From: Pelargonium cotyledonis
Lineage: Eukaryota; Streptophyta; Magnoliopsida; Geraniales; Geraniaceae
DNA: 23,945 nucleotides
Direction: 5' to 3'
Assembly: GCA_036897625.1 (NCBI GenBank)
Contig: JAYMTA010000816.1
Coordinates: 1 to 23,945 of the forward strand
The notes beneath the pieces were generated by a model. The model made no database searches and was not told the DNA's origin. It was given only the letters and a program-made list of their open reading frames with translations. Position numbers and translations under genes: made by a program. The number at the start of each line of letters is the position of its first letter. Position 1 is the first letter of the stretch. Shown one piece after another: positions 10,118 through 21,000 of this stretch.

Positions 10118-13100
10118 TCATGATTTCTGAGAAGTTGGCATTGCCAAGGAAACTCCACTGCCATGTAAATCCTTCCACTGCTGTGTTACTGTCTTGATCT
10201 GAGTGTAAAAGTTCACTCCAGCCTTCCCTGTAATATTCAAAACTCATTTCGTAAATCGAAAAATACCATGAAAGGACGATCTAGTGCACGAAGCTTCTAC
10301 TATAGTGTTGTCTACAAAGGTCATTTTTATGTACGCAGCTCTGTCCCTGCTTTTGCAGAGAGACCGTTCCTGACTGAATTCGTGACTTCAAGATCAAAAG
10401 ACAACAACTTTACTGATCATTCACATTATTAGAGCTGGCAATTTAGACCATCAAATCATGACCAGCATTTTAATGATTTTGGGCAGCATTAAATCCATCC
10501 TGATTAGTTTTGGGTCGGATTTACAATGGGGAAAGTGCAGGTCGAAAAGGGCAATCCACTGTGGTTTGGGCAAGGGTTAAGTCTGTTCCAATTGAAACAA
10601 TGAAAACTCGACCTCAGATCCAAAATGTCAAAACTACACACTATAGCAGACCAGTACAAAGAGAAGCAAAAGAATTAAAGCATCATCATCAGAAGAATGA
10701 ACTTACGATCAATCCCCTTCGTGTATCTCATCTTTTTTAGTTGACGATTTGATTTAATAATACCAGTTCTTTTGAGTTAAAAAAAACAACTTACCATAGA
10801 AATTGAGATCACCGGCAAAGGACGCTTTTGAGCCAGTAAACGAGAAAAATGGTAGGGGAACCGGGATAGGAACGTTGATGCCAACCTAAGAAAAAAAGTT
10901 AACGGTTAAAGAACGCTGCAGCTTGTAATGCAAACCGTGCTTGAGACGGTTGTTTTACCTGTCCGGCCTCAATCTCGGTCTGAAATTTTCTTGCAGCTAC
11001 GCCGGATGTTGTAAATATGGAAGCTCCATTACCATATCTATAGACAAAAGTAATTGAGAAAATCACAACGATCAAAGTTACTGAAATGAAAAAGGGACGA
11101 GAGAATTTGAAAAGTACTTGTTTCTGTTCACAATGTTTATAGCTTCTTCTAAGCTCTCAGCCTGCATGTCACATTAGGAAATAGGACAAAGGAAATAAGA
11201 AATAAGTAAGCGATTTCAGTATCGATATGTTTAATATCCAAAGCCTTTGTAACAAATGAATTAGCGGGAGAGAATTGGCATACCTCCATGCAGAGAAGAA
11301 CTGGGCCGAAAATTTCCTCCTGTAAAAGCCGGGATAAAGAGTCGTCAAGTTCGTTCCAAGAATGAAGGTTCAAATTTCTTCACTGTTCAAACATCATATA
11401 AGGTATTGACTGTTGAGAACTTGAAAAATGATACCTTGTAACATTCCATCTCGGCTGTGACCCCCGATAAGAGGGTGGGACCCACAAAATTTCCTTGTTC
11501 ATATCCCGGAACCTATTAGTCACCCACGATAAAATGATAAATAAAGTTCTGAAAATAGGCTACCAATATCATATTCTACTCTCTTTTTTTCCCGTTATAT
11601 CTGTCATTACTCATTACATAAGACAAAAGCTTCTAGTTGTATGATGGGTATGTGTGCAGGAAGAGAGAGAGAGAGAGAGAGAGAGAGCTAAGCATATGGC
11701 AACAAGAACATATGGTCGAAGAATTATAAAAATACCACTATATTTCTTCCATCAAGCAGTGCTTTGGCTCCACTTTCAACACCAGTTTGAATCAATCTGC
11801 ATATTCGTTCCTTTGCCTGTGAAAATAAAATAAATTCCAAAGCAACATAAGACCGATAAAAACCTTCGATGTGATGCAAACATGAAAAGTTGATTATTAA
11901 AAAGCTGCCTCGGACAGTTGTAAGAAGATGCATAGATCATTACATGTAAGATAGCATTTAAGCTCGTTAAGTTTTGATCAGATGGTATGTACACGAAACC
12001 ATTGGATATATATTTTTATATACTTGCCTGTTTGCTAATCACTGGACCAAGATCTGTACCGTGTTCTGTTCCGGCATTCACCTTAAGATTTTTGGCACGC
12101 TCCACTAATTCTTTCTCCCTGAAAGCGATTGAAACAGATTCCTATTATGCTATTATATCACGTCCCATCAACATAAACTCAATTACAAAAGACAGTTATA
12201 TTATGTATAGATCTCTGTGACGAGATACTCAAGAAATTGTACCATGATTTTGAGCCTCCAACAAAAACAACAGTGCTCAGTGCCATGCATCTTTGTCCAG
12301 CAGCACCAAAACCGGCAGCAACTAGAGCATTTAAGGTAGCGTCTGGGCTTGCGTCGGGCATGACGATTGCATGATTCTTAGCCCCCATGTTTGACTGCAG
12401 AAAATAGTTAATAAGGTAACAAACTCTTTTGAGATCAATAATACCCTCAAAGGAAAAACTACCAAATGGTCCTTGACCTATTACGACTAATTTGGTCATT
12501 GAACTAATTTTATGGCAAAATGGTTCCCAAACCATCAAAAACCAACCCAAAAGCTCTCTGACGATATTTGCAGTTAACTTGTCGGTAGTTTTGCTGAAAT
12601 GACTTATAACAATAAATTAAAATTAAATTAATTACACAATCATTGCTGACGTGACATAAAAAGATGTAAAAATTAAATTAATTAGACAATCAGCACTGAA
12701 GTAGCATGTCATTATTTAAATAATTAAATGCCACATTAGAGCTGACTCTCTAATTAAGTGAACTTTTGTTTATAGTTCATACAACCTCAGCAAAATTAAC
12801 AATGTCAGTTGGGTCCTGATAGTTCATGGACCATTTTGGCAGAATTTCCAACCCCAAATATGTACATCGATATAGAAAATAAGAATTGGGTTCATATATG
12901 AAGTACACCTACCTGCACACGTTTCCCTTTAGCCGATGCTCTTCCATAAATATGCATGCCAGCCTTCAATGTAAATTTCAACAAATCAAGAATATTACTA
13001 TGATATGCCATGATACATCACCACGATAATAACTAATTTATGGACACGTACAAGAATCTTACATCATTCAACTAAAAGACAAGAATCTTACATCATTTAA

Positions 13101-15775
13101 CCAAAAGAAAATAAGAATTGGGATTTTCAGGTTCAGTTTGAAAAGGACCTAACCGAACCCGACCCGCAAGATTTCTAGGTCCATGCAGGTCGGGTTGCGG
13201 GTTTTACATAGAAAATGTGTGAATTAGTGCGGGTTTTACACCCTGACCCAAAAATTAATTAGGTCTATTTTATGCATCCTGAACCTGCAACAATGTGCAT
13301 CAGATTTTGGGTGCTTGTAGGTACAGATTTGAATCCAAATTGCCAGCTCCTTTATGAATTAATAATAAAATGAATGTGGGTGAATGCAAGATCATATAAT
13401 ATAACAAACAGAAGCATCACATCAGAATTGGGATCACAAGGTGAAGAAACAGAAAGTAGCTTACTGCGTTAGAACCGACAAATGACACAGCTCTGATATC
13501 ATCATCATCACAAATAGCATTAACAATATCCTGCCAAAGAGTGTATTAAAGAATCCATGTCTGAGATACAACAATAAGTATTAGCAATGACAGCATTGGC
13601 AAACCAAAGAATCAGAGGTCAATGCTGACAAGCTGTCCTTGAAAAACATAAAATTGTTATGAAGTATATGATGTATATAGAAATGAAGCATTGAGGTTAG
13701 TCAAAACACATGCAAACCGAAACTTTCAAGTGAAGGATCAAGAAATATGTAAGGTTAGTAAGCAATTCAAGGAGAATAAACATACATTGGCTCCATGAAC
13801 AATATTCAAAACACCCCTCGGTAAACCAGCCTCCATTGCCAGCTCAGCAAGCATCATAGAAGCCCCTGAAAAAAGGAATAAAGAAACAGATTAGTAGGCA
13901 CAATCACACAATTAGACTTTATATTGATCGAACCATGGCAAACAATAGAAGGAAACTTGAACTACAATGCAAATGAGCACATAACAATTACCCGGGTCTT
14001 TTTCTGATGGCTTCAAAACATATGTATTACCACATGTAACTGCAATTGGGAACATCTGCAGTGAAATAATAAAATATATATTTTGAGTCACTCTTTTTTG
14101 AGGAGGCACAAAAATAAGTAAGTTACTCTATTAAATTGGTCTCTCCAGATGCAACTTATACAGTTCATTTTCTCAAAATACTGCTATTACAAATATAATA
14201 ATCCACCTAACTAAGCATTTATGTTAAGTATTTTCAAGTGACAGGATTCGAAAGAGAAATCAGACATAGCGCAAAAGAATAACAAACATACCCATAAAGG
14301 AATCATCGCTGGAAAGTTGAAGGGGCAAATCCCAGCACAAACACCTAGTGGCTCTCTGACACTGTACGTATCAATTCCATTTGAAACATTAGATACAAAC
14401 TCCCCCATCTGCAAAGTTCCCATTCCACAAGCATGCTCGACCACCTCTACACGACAAAATACGTGAATTTGCGTTCCACTACACCTTCATGATAAAACTA
14501 CAAAATTTTTTTTTACTTACCAAGTCCACGGAACACATCTCCTTGAGCATCCTTCAACGTCTTTCCCTGCTCTGTAGTAATATTCAATGCCAGCTTATCC
14601 TGAAAACATAAGTTGGTTGTTTTGTATTCATTTAAATATATTGTTTCTCAATCCTTCTGGTATAAACAACGGTCAAACTTGCTTACCATGTCCCTCCGGA
14701 TGAGCTCTTGGAGCTTGAACATAACGCGTTGGCGTGTTGTAACTGGTGTGTTACGCCATGAAGGAAAAGCCTGTTTTGCTGCAGAAACTGCAGCTTTAAA
14801 TTCTTCATGTGTAGTTAGAGGAACTTGGGAAACAACTTCTTGCGTCGCCTATTGCCAAAAAAATACTTCATTACACTCCAAAGGCAAAGCAACAAGAGTC
14901 AATTCAAGAAAGAAAAAAAATGATTGAGTACATTATGAACTCACAGGGTTTATAACATCAATGGTTGATGTCGATTGTGAATCAACAAAACTTCCTCCGA
15001 CAAGATTGGGAACACGCTGTCAGAACATAATTAAACAAAATGTCAACGACAAAGATGAAACTTTAAATTCAACAGTACACTTCATTCTGTTAAGTTTGGT
15101 CCTGCATAAGTGACATTCACTTAAAACCCCAACTACGAACTCTATTTACTAGAAAAGAAGCAAATAATGCATAGAAGTTGAATCCTCAAACCGATTCCCA
15201 GATCCCATCTACACTGAAGCAACAGCTTTAAAATCTCATATCTCCATCTACTTCTACAAAAACTACTTTGTGATTTTCCAAGAAACATTTCAAGACTAAG
15301 AACGAGCAAACAAACCAAAAAAGAAAAAAAGAAGATTGAGTTAAAACCCATCACTTGTCCTGACTTGCTTGCTTAGTCAAATGATCAAATATACAAATAA
15401 AACCAGAAAAACTCAGTTCAAGCAGCCCAAAATGTCTCAACGAAGCTCAATTAAGTCAAATCTAATCTAACATTCAGAACCCACTACTTATTTTCATTTT
15501 TCTCAGCAACCAAACACACATACAAAAGTGGAAGCTTACAGGTGGATTTGGGTATCTAGAAGATTGTTCAGTGGCAGTTGAGAAATGGGTATTTCTCAAA
15601 GCAAAGATCTGAGGCCTCAAGGCCCTTAAATTCTGCACTGAAACATATGAGCATACACTGATCAGATTAAAAAAAAAAACAATGAAAATTGAACTGATCG
15701 TTTCGATTACTGAAGAATTTGTTCGAGAAAACACAGATTCTTACCTCGTTGGATCGAAAATTTCATCATTTTCAT
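10118..15775 (-). CDS. ALDH6B2: Methylmalonate-semialdehyde dehydrogenase (CoA-acylating), mitochondrial
   Basis: Nineteen exons join in frame to 539 residues: 15745-15775, 15540-15637, 14945-15016, 14687-14848, 14521-14599, 14292-14446, 13992-14055, 13786-13865, 13465-13530, 12913-12963, 12243-12394, 12028-12118, 11736-11816, 11435-11512, 11284-11319, 11118-11161, 10959-11037, 10795-10885, 10118-10227. The enzyme converts (methyl)malonate semialdehyde to propionyl- or acetyl-CoA with NAD in valine, inositol and pyrimidine/beta-alanine breakdown. An Arg/Ser-rich leader (about 1-35) suggests mitochondrial import. [11 protein letters not shown] carries the conserved Asn (~191). SNMGAKNH has Asn (~288) where other aldehyde dehydrogenases have the Glu base, typical of this CoA-acylating family. 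GQRCMA carries catalytic Cys (~322); EEIFGPVL and PFFSFTGS follow. The C-terminus [11 protein letters not shown] is diagnostic. The 15775 ATG is first in frame; MMK at 15769 is an alternative. The intron 11817-12027 starts with GC. Confidence 0.96.
10430..10640. mobile_element. hAT-like MITE remnant in the last MMSDH intron
   Basis: TAGAGCTGGCAATTTAG at 10430-10446 matches the left end of the 4927-5066 element. GGGTCGGATTT-like internal blocks follow. The right end is not clear, so the end coordinate is approximate. Confidence 0.4.
11660..11688. repeat. (GA)n microsatellite
   Basis: About thirteen GA units lie in the MMSDH intron between exons 11736-11816 and 11435-11512. A simple repeat and a possible length polymorphism. 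Confidence 0.9.
11817..12027 (-). other. Non-canonical GC-AG intron of MMSDH
   Basis: On the minus strand the exon ends ...AGCAAACAG and the intron begins GCAAGTATAT; it ends ...CAG before GCAAAGGAACG. Joining here gives [12 protein letters not shown], the conserved family sequence. The nearest GT, four bases later, would shift the frame. The remaining donor bases (CAG/GCAAGT) match the strong consensus expected of GC donors. Confidence 0.85.
12461..12839. mobile_element. MITE-like element, about 380 bp, in an MMSDH intron
   Basis: ACCAAATGGTCCTTGACCTA at the left and the reverse complement of the right end (CCAAAATGGTCCATGAACTATC) form imperfect terminal inverted repeats. The interior holds a 50-bp-period direct repeat (AATTAAATTAATTA-ACAATCA at 12621 and 12671). 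No coding capacity. It sits between exons 12913-12963 and 12243-12394. Confidence 0.55.
13125..13350. mobile_element. hAT-like MITE remnant in an MMSDH intron
   Basis: The right end, CCAAATTGCCAGCTCC at 13335-13350, is the inverse of the GGAGCTGGCAATTTGG-type end seen at 4930 and 10430. The interior shares GACCCGCAAG- and CGGGTTGCGGGTTTTACAT-like blocks with the DNA around 4740-5040. The left boundary is unclear. Confidence 0.45.
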
Positions 15776-15798
15776 CACTGATTTTGGGTCGACAAGTG

Positions 15799-15810
15799 TA
15801 TAATTATATA
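15799..15810 (-). promoter_or_regulatory. Possible TATA box of MMSDH
   Basis: TATATAATTATA on the minus strand lies 24 bases before the first in-frame ATG (15775). If it is the functional TATA box, transcription would start close to that ATG and the next ATGs at 15769 or 15766 would be used. This bears on the choice of start. Confidence 0.45.
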
Positions 15811-15838
15811 CAGTATGATTTTTGGCTCACATACACAA

Positions 15839-15853
15839 TGAGTCAATGACTCA
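15839..15853 (-). promoter_or_regulatory. Paired GCN4/ACTCAT-type bZIP site upstream of MMSDH
   Basis: TGAGTCA at 15839-15845 and TGACTCA at 15847-15853 face each other around one base, making a near-perfect 15-bp palindrome. The minus strand also contains ACTCAT at 15838-15843. It lies 64-78 bases before the ATG and just upstream of the TATA-like sequence. GCN4 and ACTCAT elements are bound by group C/S1 bZIP factors, which induce amino-acid catabolism under low sugar; binding here is inferred. Confidence 0.55.
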
Positions 15854-15859
15854 GTAGTG

Positions 15860-18199
15860 ACTGTTCTTTGTAAACTAGATAGAGATAGGGCCTTGGTGTG
15901 CTCTTGACCGTTGGATTAGATTGGTAAAGCATCGCACGGCCGTGATTCAAAGATGGAGTTTATTACCATTACGCCTTTCCTAAATTAGTAAATTGTTTTT
16001 TTTTTCTGAATTGTTTGTTTTAGGAAAAAGTATTTTTTTAAGGTGGTTTAGGAAAAAGTATACTAATTAATTTAAAATATTTTGAGAGATTTTTCTTAAA
16101 GTCTTATACTTTGAGAGATTATTAAAATCATTCATGAATTTGAATTTAAATTTTTTAAAGATTAAAAAATGAGACATAGCGATAGTGTGATACGCTAAAT
16201 TCAAATGTGACAACAATAATAATATGAAGATAAATTTTGGTATTTAAAATATAAAAAAGAATTTGCATAGTTTATTTTGCGGTTATTGAATTAAATAATT
16301 AATGGAATGTTTTGAAAATCAAGACCTACTAATATTATCAGGTTTAAATTTAAAAATATAAGTTTTAATTGAAGTTTATATTTATAAATAATTTAAAACT
16401 GAAGTTTGTCTTTCGCAAATTTACGTAGGTGAATGATTCGGTTTTATTTATAAACTTTTGTATTTGAACTCAATATAATCTTAAAAAAAAATTACACTCG
16501 AAATAGTCTACTCAATTTGTTACGTGAACTTTTTTAATTCAATATAATTCATAAACTTTTAAATATGCTTCCAAAATCGATGAAACACGAAAGTTCAATT
16601 AGCAAATTGGGCTTTATCAAATCTAATTATTTGTACAAAACTTCAAAAATGATATTTTTAGTTCCTCTTTTAAAGAGCCTCCTTCCACTAATGGGACAAC
16701 TAGAATAATTTGGGATGGAATCTTGTAATGCAGCTGTGTAACAACTACCCATTCAACATATTATTTTCTTCTGGCCATTTTCTTGAACATATCTTATCAT
16801 CATCATCATCATCCTAGTTTTGGATATTATTTTATATAGATAAATACTTGATAACTTAAAAACTACGAGGATGGATAATAGTATAATACAATCCATCTCA
16901 TGGAAAATTGTCACACACACACATAGAAAAATAAAAAATAAATAAAAACTTTACTTGAATCCAAGCACTGCTTGCATTTTGTGTCCTTTTACAACAATCA
17001 TGAGTTCAAAACACCAATCCAGTTTTCACAGATTTATCAGTTCATTTTAATTTTTATGAAGGGGTAAAGTTGTTACCTTATATCCGGATCTTCTGACTCG
17101 GGTTTCAAGTTGATAACACTACTTAGTCCCATCCAAAAGGGGTTCAAGTTTTCCATTGACACCTACGGATTAGTCAACCTAACCCGATTTTCGGAATCCT
17201 GTCCAGCCCTAATTTTGGTCGGGTCAATTATTTGAAAACCGAACCAACAAAAATGCAAGTAATACGGGTTTAAGTCAAGAGAGGCGAAAACAACACAAGA
17301 ATCACCTAAAAACTTCTCTTACGGCTTCACAGATATGTAACATGAAACTACAATAAATAGCATCTGTGCATGGAAAGTTATTGGGGAAGAAAGATCCAAA
17401 CTTTATAGTTTATACTTTATATAACAACAGTCAAATTTCTCTCTCAATGTAAAAAAAAAAAGACCAGTGAAGATTGAAATGACTAATGAGAGTACCATTC
17501 CTTGTTGACCATTTATGCAGATAATGAAAAATGGTAGCTCTTCCCATCAAACACAATAATATTTCCCAAGTTTGAGGTTGACAATATTGGATCGCATAAG
17601 TCAACCAAATGGAGTTAGGATTGGCTTTACGTCTAATGGATCGCATTGGCTTTACGTCTAATGGATCGCATATTGCTCAAGCTCAAGACAAGCAAATGCA
17701 ATTCGTTTATCAGTATTCAGAAGAAATGGTTCTTCCATTTAGAACCACCAAATAAGGTTCTATATCCAATGTACTTGTGACCATTAGACATTACAAAATT
17801 ACTTGGTTTATAATTCTAACATCTCTCTGTTCGCAACAGAATTGGTACTTTCTACAGTAATCACTCATAGAGAGACCTACATTGATGCATAGAAAGGATT
17901 GAAGCAATCACATGAATTCCAGTACATGTAATCAAGACAGATATACAAAGAACCAAAATGTCGGTACTCAATACTGTATATCTTTATGATTCAAGTAACA
18001 AAGTTTACCACCAGGACAAAGCACGTATTGGACGCAATAATTACAATGGAGAATTAAGTAAACTAAAAGGAAAAAGCTGTGGTGTGATACATCAATGATT
18101 TAGCAATCAATTCAGACACTAATATCCAATGACCTATATTGGAGATTTGGGGTAAACAAAGCCTGCAAGCATCAAACGAATTGAGAAATCCTCGAAAAC
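15860..18199. other. Gene-free region between MMSDH and the FLOURY1-like gene
   Basis: The left part is distal MMSDH promoter, the right end is 3' flank of the gene ending at 18200. Most is AT-rich without coding signal. It contains a CAT/ATC microsatellite at about 16797-16814, an exact 25-bp tandem duplication at 17620-17669, and around 17090-17250 a degenerate GGGTTTCAAG / CCAGCCCTAA region that may be an old MITE. The open frame 17431-17646 on the minus strand has no family resemblance. Confidence 0.5.
17620..17669. repeat. Exact 25-bp tandem duplication
   Basis: The unit beginning ATTGGCTTTACGTCTAATGG occurs at 17620-17644 and again, without change, at 17645-17669. Exact identity implies a very recent event. 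It is in non-coding DNA. Confidence 0.9.
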
Positions 18200-19237
18200 T
18201 TACAATGCAAATGTGTCATAATCAAGTGAGCTAAGTAGCACATCATTGAAGCCTTCGCCAATGAAGGAATCAAAAAGGGATGTATCGGAATCATCTCCTT
18301 CGGATTGATCCAATTCACGAGTCTCCTCAGCTTCAGTGCATTGCTTTAATCTATCTTCCAATAAGCTATTCTCAGATTCATACTTCATTACGATCCATCG
18401 CAGGGACTGAATCACTTGTTGATCATATTGCTGCTTCTGCTCAGCCATTCTGCGAAACTGATTGGCTTGAATCTCCACAGCACTCTTTTGATTCTGCAGG
18501 CGCCGAATCATCACCATTGCCTCATCAGCTGCAGAAGCAGCTGCCAATCGCTCCTTCTCATGCTCCACCAAGGCCGCGTTGGCTCGTTGCCTCTGAATCT
18601 TCACCAATTTCCTCAATGCCAAAACATCAAATTCATCATCTTCCTCACAGGATTCACAACATTCTTCTGAAACACCCTTTGCCTCCAAAGAGTCCTTGCT
18701 TTTGGACTTCTCCAAAAACTTCACTGAATCACAGCTGCAAGACTCAATCTTTGAATTGCACACTCTCCTGCTAGAATCTCTCAAACAAAACCCATTTCCC
18801 AGATCACGACCACTATCCACAAAGTCTTTACTTTTCAATTTCTCCAACAACTCCACTGAATCACAACTGCAAGACACAATCTTTGAATCACACACTCTCA
18901 AATTAGGATCTCTCAAACAAAACCCATTTCCCAAATCACTCGATTTCTCTCTAAACTCGCACAAAAACTGCATCAAACCCTTCAGCCCCAAACCGGATTG
19001 CAACACCTTCAGCCCCAAACCAAACATCAAAAACAGCCCCAAAACGTTAAAAACCTGCGAGAAACACCCAAACACCAAAAACCCACCTCCGAACTCGATC
19101 CCTCGAGTCAGGAACTTGATGCGTGAAGCACATTCCATAACAAGAAACCCTATTGAGATCTGCAAGAACAACCTCCTGAAAAGCTCAACAAAGTTGCAGT
19201 AAACAACGAACATACAAAAACTAGCCAGAATCTGCAT
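18200..19237 (-). CDS. FLOURY1-like protein with GTD-binding (DUF593) domain
   Basis: A single-exon gene of 345 residues. The N-terminus is strongly hydrophobic, with membrane segments at about residues 5-33 and 51-75 (GGFLVFGCFSQVFNVLGLF). A Cys- and Lys-rich linker contains a 44-residue tandem duplication (101-140 and 145-184). Residues ~203-295 form the GTD-binding coiled coil: LRKLVKIQRQRANAALVEH, ERLAAASAADEAMVMIRRLQ and QFRRMAEQKQQYDQQVIQSL. The C-terminus is acidic. Members of this family include maize FLOURY1 (an endoplasmic reticulum zein-body protein) and plant myosin-binding receptors; here an endomembrane anchor for myosin or cargo is inferred. The second Met (residue 34, ATG at 19138) begins MECASRIKFL and could be the true start, leaving one membrane segment. 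Both start options keep the domain. Confidence 0.85.
   Translation of the reverse strand: MQILASFCMFVVYCNFVELFRRLFLQISIGFLVMECASRIKFLTRGIEFGGGFLVFGCFSQVFNVLGLFLMFGLGLKVLQSGLGLKGLMQFLCEFREKSSDLGNGFCLRDPNLRVCDSKIVSCSCDSVELLEKLKSKDFVDSGRDLGNGFCLRDSSRRVCNSKIESCSCDSVKFLEKSKSKDSLEAKGVSEECCESCEEDDEFDVLALRKLVKIQRQRANAALVEHEKERLAAASAADEAMVMIRRLQNQKSAVEIQANQFRRMAEQKQQYDQQVIQSLRWIVMKYESENSLLEDRLKQCTEAEETRELDQSEGDDSDTSLFDSFIGEGFNDVLLSSLDYDTFAL
18686..18937 (-). repeat. 132-bp in-frame tandem duplication inside the FLOURY1-like CDS
   Basis: The segments 18818-18937 and 18686-18805 encode two copies of a unit starting DLGNGFCLRD and continuing RVC-SK, SCSCDSV and LEK-KSKD. The period is 44 residues, so the frame is kept. 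Identical blocks are broken by a few substitutions. It lies in the linker between the membrane segments and the coiled coil. Confidence 0.9.
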
Positions 19238-19688
19238 GTGGGTCTGTTTGCTTCACACTCCAAAAACACTCGAAACCCAACCTTGGAACTCTCGAAAGCA
19301 AGCTCACTGTACAGAAAATGTTTAATTTAGGGAGCAAAGGAAAGAGAAGACCATAAATGGTGAATCATCAGTGCAGTTTCCATGTTTGGGACTCGCAAAT
19401 AAGCAAACTGCATTGATTGCTAAGAGCTGTAGAGCAATTGGCCTTCTTCCCCATCATTATTGGGCTCAGGCTCAGCAACAGAGCTGGAAATTTGGGAACT
19501 CTAGTATTTGACTGCGAGTGTGAAGAATGAGTATCGGATGGCGAAGAAACCGAGAATGATAGAGGCGCGTTTAGGAATCTCTTATCACACGCGCTCGGCC
19601 TCTTCAATAATACGCCGTCCGCGTAGCGTTTTTGGTGAAGAATCAGGGGTAAAAATGTCATAATCTTACCGTAGCGTGGAGGATTAGG
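19238..19688. other. 5' flank of the FLOURY1-like gene
   Basis: Leader and proximal promoter are expected here. A minus-strand open frame at 19368-19661 (97 residues) resembles nothing and is probably chance. No clear TATA box found. Confidence 0.4.
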
Positions 19689-20105
19689 GGCTTGTTTGGT
19701 AACACTTCTCAGAAGTTAGAAGTGGGTTCAAACAACTTCTAAAAAATGTGATTGTTTGCTAATAAAAGTAAAAAAAAATGCTTTTAGATAAAAAAATTTA
19801 AAAAAATAAATTCAAATTTATTTTTTGAAATAACTAAAATATACATTATTATAAAAATAAAAAAATTATTTTAACTCATCAAGTAAAGACATAATTGGAA
19901 TATGATTAATTATATTTTTACTTCTTATGCTAGAAGCAAAAATATTTAGTTTCTTGCAACTTCACCATCATTACACAAGTCATTCAAAAGCTAGGTGAAA
20001 CCAAACAATATGTCTAACTTTTGTCTTTGTAATTTGCTAATGTGGCTCTATTTCATTTGATGTGTAAGAGCTTTAGGCTTTTAAGAAGTGTTACCAAACA
20101 AAGCC
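19689..20105. mobile_element. MITE, about 417 bp, upstream of the FLOURY1-like gene
   Basis: GGCTTGTTTGGTAACACTTC (19689-) and the inverted right end GGCTTTGTTTGGTAACACTT (-20105) are terminal inverted repeats of 21-22 bases that differ by one indel. GGCTTGTTTGG-type ends occur in plant PIF/Harbinger- and hAT-derived MITEs; the target duplication is unclear (TAG-like bases on both sides), so the superfamily is left open. The interior is AT-rich with further subterminal AGAAGTT repeats. Confidence 0.75.
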
Positions 20106-20519
20106 TAGGAGGGGCGGGAAGATAACGATCGCCACGTGGTGTAAGCGCAGTCTTGGAACGAGAGTGGCACGTTGGTAATTTCTTGCATGATGATGGTTTT
20201 CATCTTAGATAAGTTTAAGAATATTTGCAGTGACACATATCGATAAGTGACAGCTTATTCCACCTGGTGTTATGGATAGACTTTAAAAAATCTCGATGAG
20301 AAATGAATTTGGCAATCGAATATCATATCTCCAACAAACTTGATTTGAATATCTCTAACAAATAAAATTACGATGGAATATTCAAAGTATCAATTCATGA
20401 TGGGACAGTGAAATTAAGAGACGATAGAGGCAAATATGTTGGGACAGTGAAGTCATTTTTGGTGGCAGAACCCAAATCACTCACCAAAGTAGCCACAAGG
20501 TACAACCTTAATTTCCTGT
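20106..20519. other. Gene-free stretch before the lectin kinase cluster
   Basis: No coding sequence recognised. TGGGACAGTGAA occurs twice (20401- and 20439-) and ATATGTTGGGACA at 20433 resembles the 3' coding end of the neighbouring lectin kinase gene (21365-), so the pseudogene's C-terminal part may once have reached here. Confidence 0.35.
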
Positions 20520-21000
20520 TCCATAAAGCCTAAGGTCCTAAGCCAAAACTGTGGCCTAGTTAACCCAAAATCTTCAAATTTTGTACTGAAATTTGAATCA
20601 AGCTGCACGCAGCATGCATTACGTTTCTGGACTTCATATATATTCCTATGATTGTTCCCAATGCAGATGCCAAACCTCGAACAATATTGTACCTATGAGG
20701 CCAGCATGCATGCTTTTTTCTTTGGATAGATGGAAATTTGAGCTCCCATTTAACATGAACTCGTACACGAGCAATAGTCCTCTTCAATTCTATCACGGCA
20801 CCATACAATGTGACAAATTCTGGTAGGATACTTCTCAAATCAACTTCAAAGTAAGGGTTCTGTTGGATTCTGATATAAGTACTAAATCTACTCAACGCAA
20901 CAGTTACAATGATCATAACCCGGATCACCATAAATGAGGCTCTGATATGATTCAAGTTCCACAGCAAAAAAAAGGATGTGAAGTTGAATCTGTCTGATTG
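20520..21000 (-). pseudogene. Deleted L-type lectin receptor kinase pseudogene
   Basis: Read on the minus strand, the DNA matches pieces of the intact gene at 21299-23185 in the same order. The lectin parts are a match to VSYPFVAVEFD and VDLRSILPEF (intact gene: VDLKSVLPEW). The kinase parts are a block like SNGSLDFHLFKEK, then RYNIVRGLASAL (intact: RYKIVQGLASAL), then the DFGLA region near 20550. The transmembrane segment, the ATP-binding loop and the HRD loop are deleted or degraded, and a further 28-base gap relative to the intact gene follows CCAAAACTGTGG near 20545. Lectin and kinase fragments remain in one open frame (20560-21090, 176 codons), but the product could not be a working receptor. 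The upper boundary is approximate. Confidence 0.8.

Noticed and set aside
18280..19202. Long plus-strand open frames (164 and 168 codons)
   Set aside because: They lie antisense to the FLOURY1-like gene; their Pro/Ser/His-rich products mirror the codon bias of the true gene.
19368..19661. 97-codon minus-strand open frame upstream of the FLOURY1-like gene
   Set aside because: No similarity that I recognise and no splice route that would join it usefully to the gene; probably leader or promoter.
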